DNA of 64,000 nucleotides. Source: Wyeomyia smithii (lineage: Eukaryota > Arthropoda > Insecta > Diptera > Culicidae). Shown piece after piece: positions 47,561 to 57,575 of the stretch. The position numbers were made by a program, and so were the translations under genes. The first letter of the stretch is position 1. Each line of letters opens with the position of its first letter. The notes under the pieces were generated by a model. That model had not been told where the DNA came from, did no database searches, and saw nothing but the letters and a program-made list of their open reading frames with translations. The stretch covers positions 106,290,665-106,354,664 of the forward strand of contig NC_073696.1 of NCBI RefSeq assembly GCF_029784165.1, in the 5' to 3' direction.

Positions 47561-49212
47561 CTACAGGTTTTGTTTTCCGGAAACCGTCGTAGGTAAAGCT
47601 ACAGCAACATTTGTTAGCAAATTATCCTCGATAGCTTTAATCTTACTTTGGGTGCAGCTCAGGTTCCCCACTTCAGCAACAGTATTTGGTACTAGATAAA
47701 CGTCCACTTTCTTCTCTTGTTTCTGCGATCTGAAAGGCTCCTTTTCCTCATCCTCCATCACAGCGATAGGCGTGTTGTCTTCATTCGGTTTTTCTTGGGA
47801 GAAGACCCAGTATTTTTTATTGAGCAGGAACAAAGCCATCAGTAGCGGCAAGTGTAGTAAAGAAAAACGGAAAAGCTTCCGTGAGCTTTTGCTATCAGCC
47901 TTCTGGTGGAACTCCCAGGCAAGATAGCCAAAGTAAGCGTTCAATGGCAGGCTTTCAATTGCAAACCAGACATTCGTTACATCTAATGCTGGTGCCAAAA
48001 GAGAAAGAGCCGTGATGTAACCGGTGTGCCGCAGTGAAACTAGAGTACACAGCCGTGGATGAGAGTTGGCCATCATTTTGTAGCCCGCTTTCAAATACTC
48101 CGGTCTAATGTTCCAGGAAAGAGCGTTGAAGTGAGGAAATTGCCAACAATACAATAAACCGGCGAGTATCCATGCTCCTGCTCCAATATCTCCAGTGCAA
48201 GCTGCCCAACCCATCAATGGTGGAATGGCACCAACGATCGATCCAACCCAGGTATTCAGTATGCTGTATCGCTTCATCGGGGTGTAGATGCTCGTGTAAA
48301 GAATTAAATTGGCTGCACCTAAAACAGCCGTTAGGTCATTTACACCAAAATGTAGCATTCCGATTCCGACAGTACTGGCACCTAGTGCAAAACCAACTGC
48401 ATGTAAACGCCTGGAAGAAAATTTCTATTCAACGTATGTTCTAAAACGTATTTCCATTTACACATACGATAAGTGACCCTTGACTAGAACTCGGTTTTTT
48501 GTACGTGCCATTTGTGCATCAAACGAGGTTTCGATAACTTGATTAATGGAGTTTGCCGCACCGGAAACAAGAGTCGTTCCTAACGAACACAACAGAAATG
48601 TTGACAGTTCGAATGATGCTGGTGCCATAGCGTAGCCAGCCATTGTTGTCATTACCACCAGAGCTAAAAATATTAGAAAAGATTAGAAACGTAGATTGTT
48701 TTATTTTACATAACTTACAAGTTAACCGAAACTTTGATAGCATCAAGTAATGATACATCAAACGACTGAAATTGGGTACAGAGGTACCGACTTCAACATC
48801 AGTTTCCTTCCTCTTTGTTGCTGTAACCGTATCTTTTACTAAATGAACAGATTGACTAATTTCTTCAATTAAGGCTTTCGGATCCGCCAATTGTATCGTA
48901 ACGGGAACTGCCTGTGGTGCTTTTCTTGGACTTCCTCTTTCATCGTTAGATGTGGGATTGGACGTAGAAGAACTAAAGCGGTTTATGGACGCTTTGCTCA
49001 TATACTAAATGAAATAATTAAGACACCGTGTTATATAAACAATTACACACATAGCTCTAGATAAAATGTACTAAATATTATTCAAATTTCTATAGTATAA
49101 AAGCTTCAACAAAATCTCAATTGTTGAAAGTTGTTGTGTAATCACTTACCAATCGGACGGTTCGTAGGTGTCCTTGCAGCGTCGGCTGGGACCGCGGACT
49201 GCGAAAGGTCAT
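47561..49212 (-). CDS. COX10: Protoheme IX farnesyltransferase, mitochondrial
   Basis: Converts heme B to heme O by adding a farnesyl group, the first step of heme A synthesis for cytochrome c oxidase; a polytopic inner-membrane UbiA-family enzyme. Exons (minus): 49212-49150, 49004-48719, 48663-48468, 48410-47561; 1395 bp, 464 aa. The prenyltransferase motif ANSINQVIETSFDAQMARTKNR carries the Asn/Asp residues that bind Mg-diphosphate. Further family signatures are YTPMKR, NTWVGSIVGAIPP and WQFPHFNALSW, with several hydrophobic helices between. The 5' exon (49212-49150) is inferred: a strong donor (G|gtaagtg) joins in frame to an acceptor just before the ATG at 49001. It supplies an Arg-rich presequence (MTFRSPRSQPTLQGHLRTVR) that fits mitochondrial import. 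An upstream ATG at 49236 is an alternative start. The C-terminal ~70 residues after the last helix are variable and acidic/basic. Confidence 0.93.
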
Positions 49213-49403
49213 ACGCCGGGCCCACTCGCACCACATGTGGCTATTCACCACGACGCAATGCATTATTATGATTACAGGACTAACATTTTTTGGGAATATC
49301 AAGCCGCAAAATCAGTTAAAAGAACAGCCACCTTGAGTTTTAGTGTTTTGATATCGATCTCGCAGAAGAAAAATACTTCGAAGTGGCGTGCCCGTATTAT
49401 GAC

Positions 49404-49769
49404 CAGGGTTGCCACATTTAAATCTGTGTTTTCCCTTGAAAAAATCTGAGCATCTGTATCTGGAACAAAAATATCTGTAAAAAAATCTGTATTGTTCAAA
49501 CATAAAGAACTTTGTATTTTTTAAGTTTTTATGGTACATAAACAAAATTTTTAGCTTGAAACGTGTGAGGAGTTGAAAATATGTTCAATTTGCTTAATAT
49601 TTAATGAAATAAAATTTGGATTGTTTTTAAAAATTAATGTCAATTTCGAAAAATCTGTAAATCTGTACTCTTCGACAAAAATCTGTATATCTGTTTATAC
49701 AGATTCTGTATCGTTACTTCGGCCAAAAATCTGTAAAATACAGATTAATCTGTACATGTGGTATCCCTG
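49404..49769. mobile_element. hAT-like non-autonomous element, exact 8-bp TSD
   Basis: Starts CAGGGTTGCCACA and ends with its near-complement (TGTGGTATCCCTG). Exact 8-bp duplications ATTATGAC flank it at 49396-49403 and 49770-49777. The interior repeats 'aatctgta' many times and has no domain. It sits ~190 bp upstream of the COX10 5' exon, so it may lie in the promoter region of that gene. Confidence 0.88.
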
Positions 49770-49937
49770 ATTATGACAACGATGACAACGGTGACGGCAA
49801 TGTCAAGTTTCAGCAAATTCTGATAGCGAATTTCTTTATTCCACTGTGTGTGAGCAAAACTGCCGAGGAATAATGAAACGTCATCGCCATTTAAGACGCA
49901 AGTAAGAAAGAGATGCCAGATAATTGTTCACAAACTT

Positions 49938-51195
49938 AGCTAATTTCTTTATTCCACCAGCTCACCTCGTTTGGACCTGGAAGCGCACTAACTGCTGTCA
50001 AAATCGTCAAAATCCTTTTTTATTCGCTCGATGTTGACCCAGTTTTGACCTGGAGGCGCCTGCAAAACAGACAGGTTCGCACTGTGATTTTTGTCAGTTT
50101 TGCGAGTGGGTTCACCAATACTATTACATCGTATCTGTCAAAACGGTCAAAACACGCGGGTGATGCCGTGATGCTGAAAACAAAAGAAAAATGTGCTGTC
50201 GTCTGTGCTGTGAAATCATGGAACGCATAATTGCTGCAGCAAAGGTATTGGCGGGATGCAGCAGAGATGGCGGGATGGAAAAAAGTATTTTGACAGCATA
50301 AGGCAGTCCACGGGTGGCCTATCAATGCTTGTACTTTTATTATTGTTGCTGTTTTTCAAGCTGCAAATTAAAACACGATCAAAACAGAAATCTTTTAATG
50401 TCGGCAATAATATCAAAAATGATTTGTTATTGTTGTATTTAGGAGTGACATCCGCAATACAAAAGCTACCGACCGGATAACATTTGTTTTTCACGCTTCT
50501 GGATCCGAGTTGCATCCAAGTTGCGACCGATCGAATATAGACTATCTCACCGATTCTCTTTAACCTCACTTTTCTGATAGTTAGTGGTAACTTTGTTTAC
50601 GTTTTTGAATTTTTGCTTTTTTCTAATGGATCAATCGCGCGCGTAGTGGGAATGCTGCTCAATTTTTAATTGTTAATAGTGTACTGGCACCTCAAGCACA
50701 ACATTTAAAGGTCATTTTGATCACAATTGAAATGATGTACTGTAATTAAGAACAAAACTGTAGCACCCGAAGGTAAACAAAGTTACCAGTAGCTGTCAAA
50801 CTCAGGTGCGTGACGTCACCGTGCGATGGTCTATACGTAAAGCTGTCATAAGTTGAAAACAGACTGAAATCAGCTGATCGCAACTGTCTCGTGGTTTGCC
50901 TTATTTATGTTTACATTGCACATGGTCTCACGCACACCAACGCAAGGCTTTAGATCGTAGATCGAGATCGTTTTTTAATTCCACCCGAAAGTTGGCACTA
51001 ACCCCGTGGAATAAAGAAATTCGCTATTAGCACGTGCGGTGGTGGGTTGAAGCTGACAAATTTTACAGTGCGCTTCGAGCAGCACGGCAGGTCAAAACTG
51101 GGTCAAAATCAAGCGAATAAAGAAGGGTTTTGACAGCAGTTAGTGCGCTTCCAGGTCAAAACGAGGTGAGCTGGTGGAATAAAAAAATTCGCTAT
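49938..51195. mobile_element. Foldback element with ~110-bp inverted repeats
   Basis: The left arm (49938-50056) contains 'ccaccagctcacctcg' and 'cctggaagcgcactaactgc'. The right arm (51085-51195) contains the complement ('gcagttagtgcgcttccagg', 'cgaggtgagctggtgg'). The arms are highly similar over ~110 bases. The ~1-kb interior has no ORF with domains. Parts of the interior match 478-790 in inverse orientation, so it is a multi-copy family. No clear target duplication was found. Confidence 0.75.
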
Positions 51196-52266
51196 GAGTT
51201 TGGCTATAAGGGAACATTCGTATATTACGTAACGAGCTCAGGGGAGATGTATTCAGCGCAGAGAAAACTTTATATTCGGGTTATTCGCGTTGAAAGAGAT
51301 TTTGAAGGCTGTTCGCACCTACGTGAACACTCATATGTAGTTGTTAAAATGTGCGTGATGACAAAAGCAAAAATATTTCCTTCCTTCTTTTTCGCATGTC
51401 TAGAAATATCAGCAACACCGTCAACGCGAATTGAGGCAACTGCCACACCAAAACGAATAACGGCAATGCAAAATCGTACAGCTCACCCGTTTTGATGTTG
51501 ACAGTTGCCTCAACGGTGAGTGCCATATCATTTCTCTAATATATACAGTTTTCTCAAATTCAGCGAAGCGTTAGCGCCAGGAAAGCCAGGTCATTTTTTC
51601 AAATGTCTTCACGTTCCGAGAAAAATGTCTTCACATGTCTTCCAAACCGAGACGACTCGTAAAAACCGACCGAAGGCTGGAATTACCGCAAAATTATCAA
51701 GCAAATAAATAAACCTCTTCAACATGCGTGTCGTAATCACATATTTTCCAATGTTTTCCATTTGCCTTCAGAAACAAGGATGTTTTTTTCGCAGGGTAAA
51801 TGTCTTCAATTTGAAGAACTGTCTTCCAGCCTGGCATCGCTGGTTAGCGCATCTGTTGTAATGGAAAATAGAAAGGTACGGAGATGGTTTAAGTCTCAGA
51901 TTTAAAGGGTTTCTTTTTTGTTAACAGTGGTGACGCAGAACTTCAAAAACATTGTAGGAAAAACTTTATGTTCTGTAAATTTTTTACAACTTTTGAAAGT
52001 TTTAAGCTCAAAATGCTGCTTCATTAAACAAAACTGAATAACATTGAACGTCACAACTTTTTTTACCCAATTTTCGCTACTAATGCAAAAATGTCTTCTT
52101 CTTCCTCACCTGTATACACTCATTGCATCTCTACTACCGATACTACCCTGTAACACAACCCTGCATTATAAAAGTCATATTTTTGTTTTTGGTTATACTG
52201 AATGTTTCGAAAAACAAAATTTCTAAAACGTTTTATTCATTTGAAACTGGTATCACGAAAGCAATA
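51196..52266. other. CIAPIN1 upstream region with repeat fragments
   Basis: Contains a diverged relative of the 5900-6065 hairpin MITE (~51420-51545, 'ccgttttgatgttgacagtt'). It also has a copy of the 'atgtcttcac' dispersed repeat (51590-51840). An upstream open stretch in frame with CIAPIN1 (52123-52266) is probably 5' UTR, because the conserved protein begins at 52267. Promoter elements cannot be assigned. Confidence 0.5.
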
Positions 52267-53279
52267 ATGAATTTCGTCCAAGAGAACAATACAATTCTTT
52301 ACATATGGGGAGGAACAGTCAATAGCGAAATAGAACAGGAAGTGAATCAGCTAAAAGCCATTCCCAATGTGAAGATTAATGTTGAAAATACTGATCGTGT
52401 TTTTCTCGGTACGTAGTTTCAATCATCTATAACAATAAAATTCATATCAATTTTGGATTTTTTTTTTTACTTTAGCTAATTACGGCAATTCACAGTTTGA
52501 TGTTATTCTCGCAAACGTATCAACTGGAAACACAGATCTTATTTCACATTTGCTAAAATTGGTCAAACCAAAAGGAAAAGTAGTTTTCAAAGATGACTCA
52601 ATCCAGGCTGAGACAGCTTGCTCCGATTTACTGTTATCTGGGTTCATCAATATCACTCCATTAGAAACCCACAGTTTGTATTGCTTATCTAGTCACGTAA
52701 TGCATTGATATGAGGAAAAATAATTTTTCAGTGGTCGTTGCTGAGAAACCAAACTATGAAATAGGATCCGCTGCTAAGCTATCTTTTGGTTCGAACAAAG
52801 AAAAAGTTGCTGCTGTTTGGAAGCTAAATGTTGATGACGAAGATGAACAAATCGATGCCGATGAGCTGCTGGATGACGAGGACAAAATTAAACCGACGGC
52901 AGAATCGCTAAGAGGTGAGTGTCCGTGAATATTTTCAAATATGTGAGCATACTTCGGAAACAATATTGTTCCTTTAAAGTTTGTGAAACAACTGGAAAGC
53001 GCAAAGCTTGTAAAGACTGTTCTTGTGGTTTAGCAGAAGAGTTAGAGGCCGAAACAAAAAAATCTATTGTTCAGAATACTGGTATAAAGTCATCTTGCGG
53101 AAGTGTAAGTATTACAAATCAAGCTATTGTAAATTTGATTGTAGTTTTTTTTCTATAATTTAAAGTGCTACCTGGGCGACGCGTTCCGTTGCGCGTCATG
53201 TCCTTACTTGGGAATGCCAGCTTTCAAACCGGGAGAGAAGATTCTACTATCGGATACACAGATGAAAGCGGATATTTAA
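52267..53279 (+). CDS. CIAPIN1: Anamorsin / cytokine-induced apoptosis inhibitor 1 homologue
   Basis: Cytosolic Fe-S protein (Dre2 in yeast) that passes electrons from NDOR1/Tah18 to the CIA machinery assembling cytosolic and nuclear Fe-S proteins. Five exons: 52267-52408, 52476-52673, 52732-52914, 52980-53104, 53166-53279; 762 bp, 253 aa (Drosophila ~248). The N-terminal methyltransferase-like domain has YIWGGTVNSE and FDVILAN. A linker follows (VVAEKPNYEIGSAAKLSF, then acidic 'DADELLDDEDK'). The first Fe-S motif is C-x8-C-x2-C-x-C (VCETTGKRKACKDCSC), and the C-terminal twin CX2C is CGSCYLGDAFRCASC, both complete. Intron 2 uses a weaker donor (A|gtttgt), needed to keep the frame. The start is the ATG before 'NFVQENN', which fits the family length. 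Converges with MPP10. Confidence 0.94.
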
Positions 53280-53320
53280 ATAGCGTAAATCAGTAATTTC
53301 AAATATGGTACTTGCGGACA

Positions 53321-53326
53321 AATAAA
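53321..53326 (+). terminator. Putative CIAPIN1 polyadenylation signal
   Basis: Canonical AATAAA 41 bases after the CIAPIN1 stop codon and 48 bases before the stop codon of the convergent MPP10. The two transcripts therefore probably overlap at their 3' ends. Confidence 0.6.
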
Positions 53327-53373
53327 AATAGAAATGTCGATTTGCAATTGATATACTTTGTGCTAAGACCAAT

Positions 53374-55627
53374 CTATAATTTAATATGCGTAGCCTGTAG
53401 CGTTGAAACAGTTTTCTTACTTTGGTTTAGATCTGGGTTAAGTTTTCGTTTTACTTGCGTGCTAACTGCATCCTGCAACTGCGAAAAGAACGCTGCCGAC
53501 GACTTGGAAACCCCTTTTGTTTCTTTCAACGCGACTACATTTTTTGCTTTTGTAACCTTTTTGAGTAGTTTCTCCTGCGTAGCCTTCGCTTTTATAGGCG
53601 CACCTTTCTCTAATAAGCGGCGCTCCTTTTCCGCTTGCTTTGCAAATTTATCTCGCTGGAACCGCTTCTTCAGCCGGCGTTCGCGATTCTTGTCGGCTTT
53701 GCTACGCTCATCCTTGCTCATCACGTCACCTTTAGGTCGGTTATGAACCTCTTCTGGAGCAAGAAGTGCAGCATCCGACGTTGCGACCGGTGCCACTTCC
53801 TCCATGTTGATTGCCGGTGTATTAGTAATGATCTTCAACTCTGGTACGGCTGGCCGAGGTGTGTAATGGAAGTTGGAAAGGGCATCTAACTGCGCGATCA
53901 GTGTTTTCATCATAGAACGGATTTGTTTGTGCTCCTTCGGTTCCTCCTCTTCAACTAGATCTGAAAAATGTTGAACCACATATCATTCTGTACTTGACGT
54001 GTGGCAATCGCTGAAAAGTTACGTCTTTCACCAACATAACATAACGCATATAAATTCATCTCACAATAATTTTGAATTAGGGTAACTCGTACAAAAAAAC
54101 AAGTATGCTGATAACATATGAAAACAAAAAATGTCTTACCCGAGTTCGGATTAGCCTTCTCCAACTGCTTTAGATAATCTTGTTCATAGATTTCTGCCAA
54201 CGATTGTTTGCTTTTTTCAGCATCCAATACTAACTGTTTACGATATTCTCGAGGGTTTTCTGGTGGACGGACTTTTCGCTCTACATCATCAAATGCTTTG
54301 TTTCGTATACGTTGTTTGATAATATCTTCCAGTCGCATTGTAGTTTCTTCTGTGATAGCAGGGGCCGGCCTAGTAGTTGATTCGAATTCTAGAAGTTCTT
54401 CTAAGAGAGAATTTTGAGGTCGTGTATCGGCGGATATTTCTCCTTTAAGCTGCCAGGGCTTTTCTTGCAGCATCTGATCTTCCATTTTTTGAATTCTTTG
54501 CTGTAGCTTTTCTTGTCTTAGTTCAAAAGACGACTTGGGTTGATTATCTTCTAGATTGTTTCTTTTGCTTTCTGATTCGGAATCGCTGTTTTCTATCTGG
54601 GGACTTGGGTCACGTTTTCTTTCTTTCTTTTCTATAAATTCTCCAGAGTGCGCATACAACTCATAACGTAGTCTTCGATTACGTTCTACTTCATCTGCGG
54701 AATCTTCTGAATCCGGCTGGCTTTTCGTATTATCGTTTTCAGAACTACTTGGTTCGTCTTCGTTGTTCTCACCTTCACCTGAATGTTCATCGCTGTCATT
54801 TTCATCGTTATCATCGAAAAAGTCTGAATATTTTATGCCTTCTTCATTATCGTTGTCATCCTTCAATGAGATTATAAAAATAGGGTAACATTAAACTGGT
54901 TTGAATTTTTTTAGCACTTACCTCTCCTGCATGTTCATCGAAATAATCAATTTCGATCAATGGATTCTGTTCCGGCTTTCCAGCTTGCCTTCTGGTTTCT
55001 CGTTTATCTTCTTCATCTAAAAAGCGGGCCATGTCCTCCAATCGGAAAAATTCGTCATCCACTACGGATCGTTTCACGATTCTTTTTTCTTTCGTTGTGG
55101 ACAGTTTCTTTTTGCTTGTTCGTTGAATATTTGCAGTTTCTTTTTCCAAGTCCTCCGTGTCATTTTCGTTATTCTTTTCCTCAGATCGTTGACTATCCTT
55201 GTCGTTTTTCTTGAATGCAAGCTTTATCCGCTTAGAACTAAATGATAGAACTTGGGAGGTTTTAGACAAATCTTCACTGAGTAATTGCTCATTTTTTAAC
55301 TCTAATTGTTGCCAAATCTGTTCATCATCCATTTCATCTACAACTAACTCTTCAAGATAAGGCTTAAGAGGAGTTTCTTCATCGTTTAATTTTTGTCCAT
55401 AATCGTACAGAGATTTCAATAATTCTTTTATATTCTCCGTATGTTTAGGTTGTGCGCTATGAAAAAATATTTTTTTAAAATAGGTTAGAATCTCAAGAAC
55501 AATACAGAATAAAACATTCACTTTACCTTAAGAAACATTCTGGATTCTTAGTCTGCTCATGAAACTTTTTGAGTAACCCTTTCAGCCCTTTTTTATTGGC
55601 CTTAACTTTACTGACCATTTTAGTCAT
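53374..55627 (-). CDS. MPP10: U3 snoRNP protein MPP10, small-subunit processome
   Basis: Nucleolar protein that with IMP3 and IMP4 joins the U3 snoRNP and is needed for early cleavages of pre-18S rRNA. Exons (minus): 55627-55527, 55456-54922, 54860-54140, 53960-53374; 1944 bp, 647 aa. The family block DDEQIWQQLELKNEQL lies near the N-terminus, followed by 'VVDDEFFRLEDMARFLDEED'. Long acidic stretches (DDNDNEEG, DENDSDEHSGEGENNED) are typical of MPP10. The C-terminal conserved region reads LDALSNFHYTPRPAVPELKI, then 'EEVAPVATSDAALLAPEE' and a Lys/Arg-rich tail. A second ATG nine bases downstream (55618) could also start translation. The intron 2 acceptor (ttgaag) is weak in pyrimidines but keeps the frame. 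Confidence 0.94.
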
Positions 55628-55857
55628 ATTTACAAGAATTTTAAATACTCCAAGAACAAAATTGATTTATATATTCAATCTATGTTGGTAAATTTTTATT
55701 TTTCCCAAGTATCTCGACGACAATAACGTTGATTTCTACAGTGAACGCAGTGAACAAATTAAAACGAAAGTCGCGTGTTTTGTCTTGACAATTTACAAAA
55801 AATGTAAACAGCGCACGCTGTCAGGCGGGTATTTTGCTTCAGAAATTGAAGTGAATC
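55628..55857. promoter_or_regulatory. MPP10 upstream region
   Basis: 230 bases between the MPP10 start and the hAT-like element. No TATA box is obvious. The promoter must be compact or extend into the transposon; sequence alone does not decide. Confidence 0.3.
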
Positions 55858-55865
55858 ATCTGAAG

Positions 55866-56993
55866 CAGAGTTGCCAATAAAATTTTCGATTTACCTGGAA
55901 AAGCAGAAAAGGCAAAAGAAAAAACTGGAAAAAACTGGATCCCAACTAAATTTAGAAAAAAGGAAAATAAAGATTGTGAAAGAGCTTTTCTGTTACGGGG
56001 ATTGAATCCAATGTCAGTTTTGGATACAGCAACTAAAGCGATAACTCTTCGCAAAAAATTACTCATTTTAATCAGAACTGTTTTATTTTGGGCTTACATT
56101 TTGTTAAAATTATGGACTGAAAAATTTCCTCGAACAGCAGCAAAATTCAAAATTACGCAATCAATCTATCTCAAAATTAAGATATACAGCTTTTCCATTT
56201 ACTTTTATATTTAACAAAAGTATTAACGCAACATTTCCTTCCGTTACGTAAGTGAAGTTTAAATTTCAATTATTTCTGACTTCGCTTTTTTTTGGTATTT
56301 AAGTCCTCTAACATTTTTTAACTGCTACGCAACAGAAAATAAATAGGACATTTTTTTCATGGTCTGGTAAAATCTATTTGTTTGGTTTTATCTCAACCAT
56401 TTGACAGTGTTTCATGCGAGAAGATGGTATACTGAAAATGCTGTTACAGGGTGTCGAAAACCTGGAAAAACCTTAAAAATCAAGGAATATCAGGGAATTC
56501 ATTTTTCGGTCAGGGAACTAACAAATATTCAGGGAAAATTTTTCAAACCAAAAAGCGATTTTTTAAGCGGCTCTTTAGTGCAAAAACTGATTTTTTCAGC
56601 GCAAAAGGTTAATACGGGACATCTACTGTTGGGTTTCATATCCGATTGAATACTTTATTCACTGTGATTTCGGATTTGCGTTGTACTTTTTTGTGCCGAA
56701 TGCTGAAAAATATCAGAGAAATTGATGTTAAATTTCAGGAAAAATCAGGGAATCTTATTTTGAAAATTTTTTTCCCCACCCTATGTTAAGAATTGTCGTA
56801 ATAATTTATCAATCTACAAAATTTCCGTTTTAAAAATATTTCCGAGAACCAATCGGAGCTAGAGTGAATAAAAAACTGGATGAAACTGGCAAATATCTGA
56901 AAAAACTGGAAGATTTTGGGAATAAACTGTTTGACTGGACCACTTGAAAAAAACTGGAGGAATCCAGTTTAAACTGGAACATTGGCAACCCTG
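55866..56993. mobile_element. hAT-like non-autonomous element, 1128 bp
   Basis: Starts CAGAGTTGCCAA and ends TTGGCAACCCTG, inverted repeats of at least 12 bases with one mismatch. The flanking 8-mers ATCTGAAG (55858-55865) and ATCTGAAA (56994-57001) look like a slightly decayed target duplication. The ends are rich in 'aaaaactgga' repeats. Another element with a 'cagggtgtcg' start (~56447-56785) appears nested inside. No transposase domain was seen. Confidence 0.7.
56447..56785. mobile_element. Nested element inside the hAT-like element
   Basis: Begins 'cagggtgtcgaaaacctgg' and ends near 'ccccaccctatg'. The interior repeats 'cagggaa' words. It lies wholly within 55866-56993, so it is probably a later insertion. 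Ends are approximate. Confidence 0.45.
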
Positions 56994-57397
56994 ATCTGAA
57001 AAGCGAAAGTCACGCGGGCAATCAAGGTTCGCAGCAGGGATGCCAGGTAAATTTTTCAAATGTCTTAACGTTCCGCAACAAAATATTGTCACATGTGTTC
57101 CCACCCGAGATTCCAGGCGAAAATTGCCCGGAGGCTTAAAATTTACCGTCGAACCGGAAGATGCTGAGCAACAAGGTCACCATCTCTGCAAATTGCAAAT
57201 GTCTTCACATATTTTTCAATGTCTTCATGCGAAAAACAAGGAAGAAAATATTTTTGCTTTTGTCATCACGCATCCCGCATAATTAATAACCATAAAACGT
57301 GGTTAACAACTAGTTCGGGATATAGTCCCGATTACATGGGTTATCGATAAACCATATGGATAATCATCCGTTTATGGTTATTGATCATGCGGGATAC
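56994..57397. other. Dispersed repeat and small hairpin
   Basis: 57040-57150 belongs to the 'caaatgtcttaacgttccgc' family (also ~29650 and ~51590). 57272-57298 and 57370-57393 form an inverted repeat ('tcccgcataattaataacc' with its near-complement). A related stretch lies at ~62995-63060 ('aacaactagtttgggatatc'). Confidence 0.5.
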
Positions 57398-57575
57398 TGT
57401 TACATCCGAATTACATTCAGGATAATTGAAAAGACTAACAAACTATTTCTAGGAGCTTTATTAAATATGAACTTGTTAGATTGGAAGGTAATTCAGGAAT
57501 GAAATAGATTTTTCACATCTGCCCACTTGTCACCGCAGACGCGGTTACTTTGATGCTACCATTGGTTTGCTAGTG
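57398..57575 (-). repeat. 3' LTR of the gypsy element
   Basis: 178 bases matching the 5' LTR with about 3 differences (for example 'ggagcttta' against 'ggagctcta'). The inner end lacks the six terminal bases (gtaaca on the plus strand) found in the 5' LTR. The pol frame runs into it (…TSKPMVASK then stop). Confidence 0.9.
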
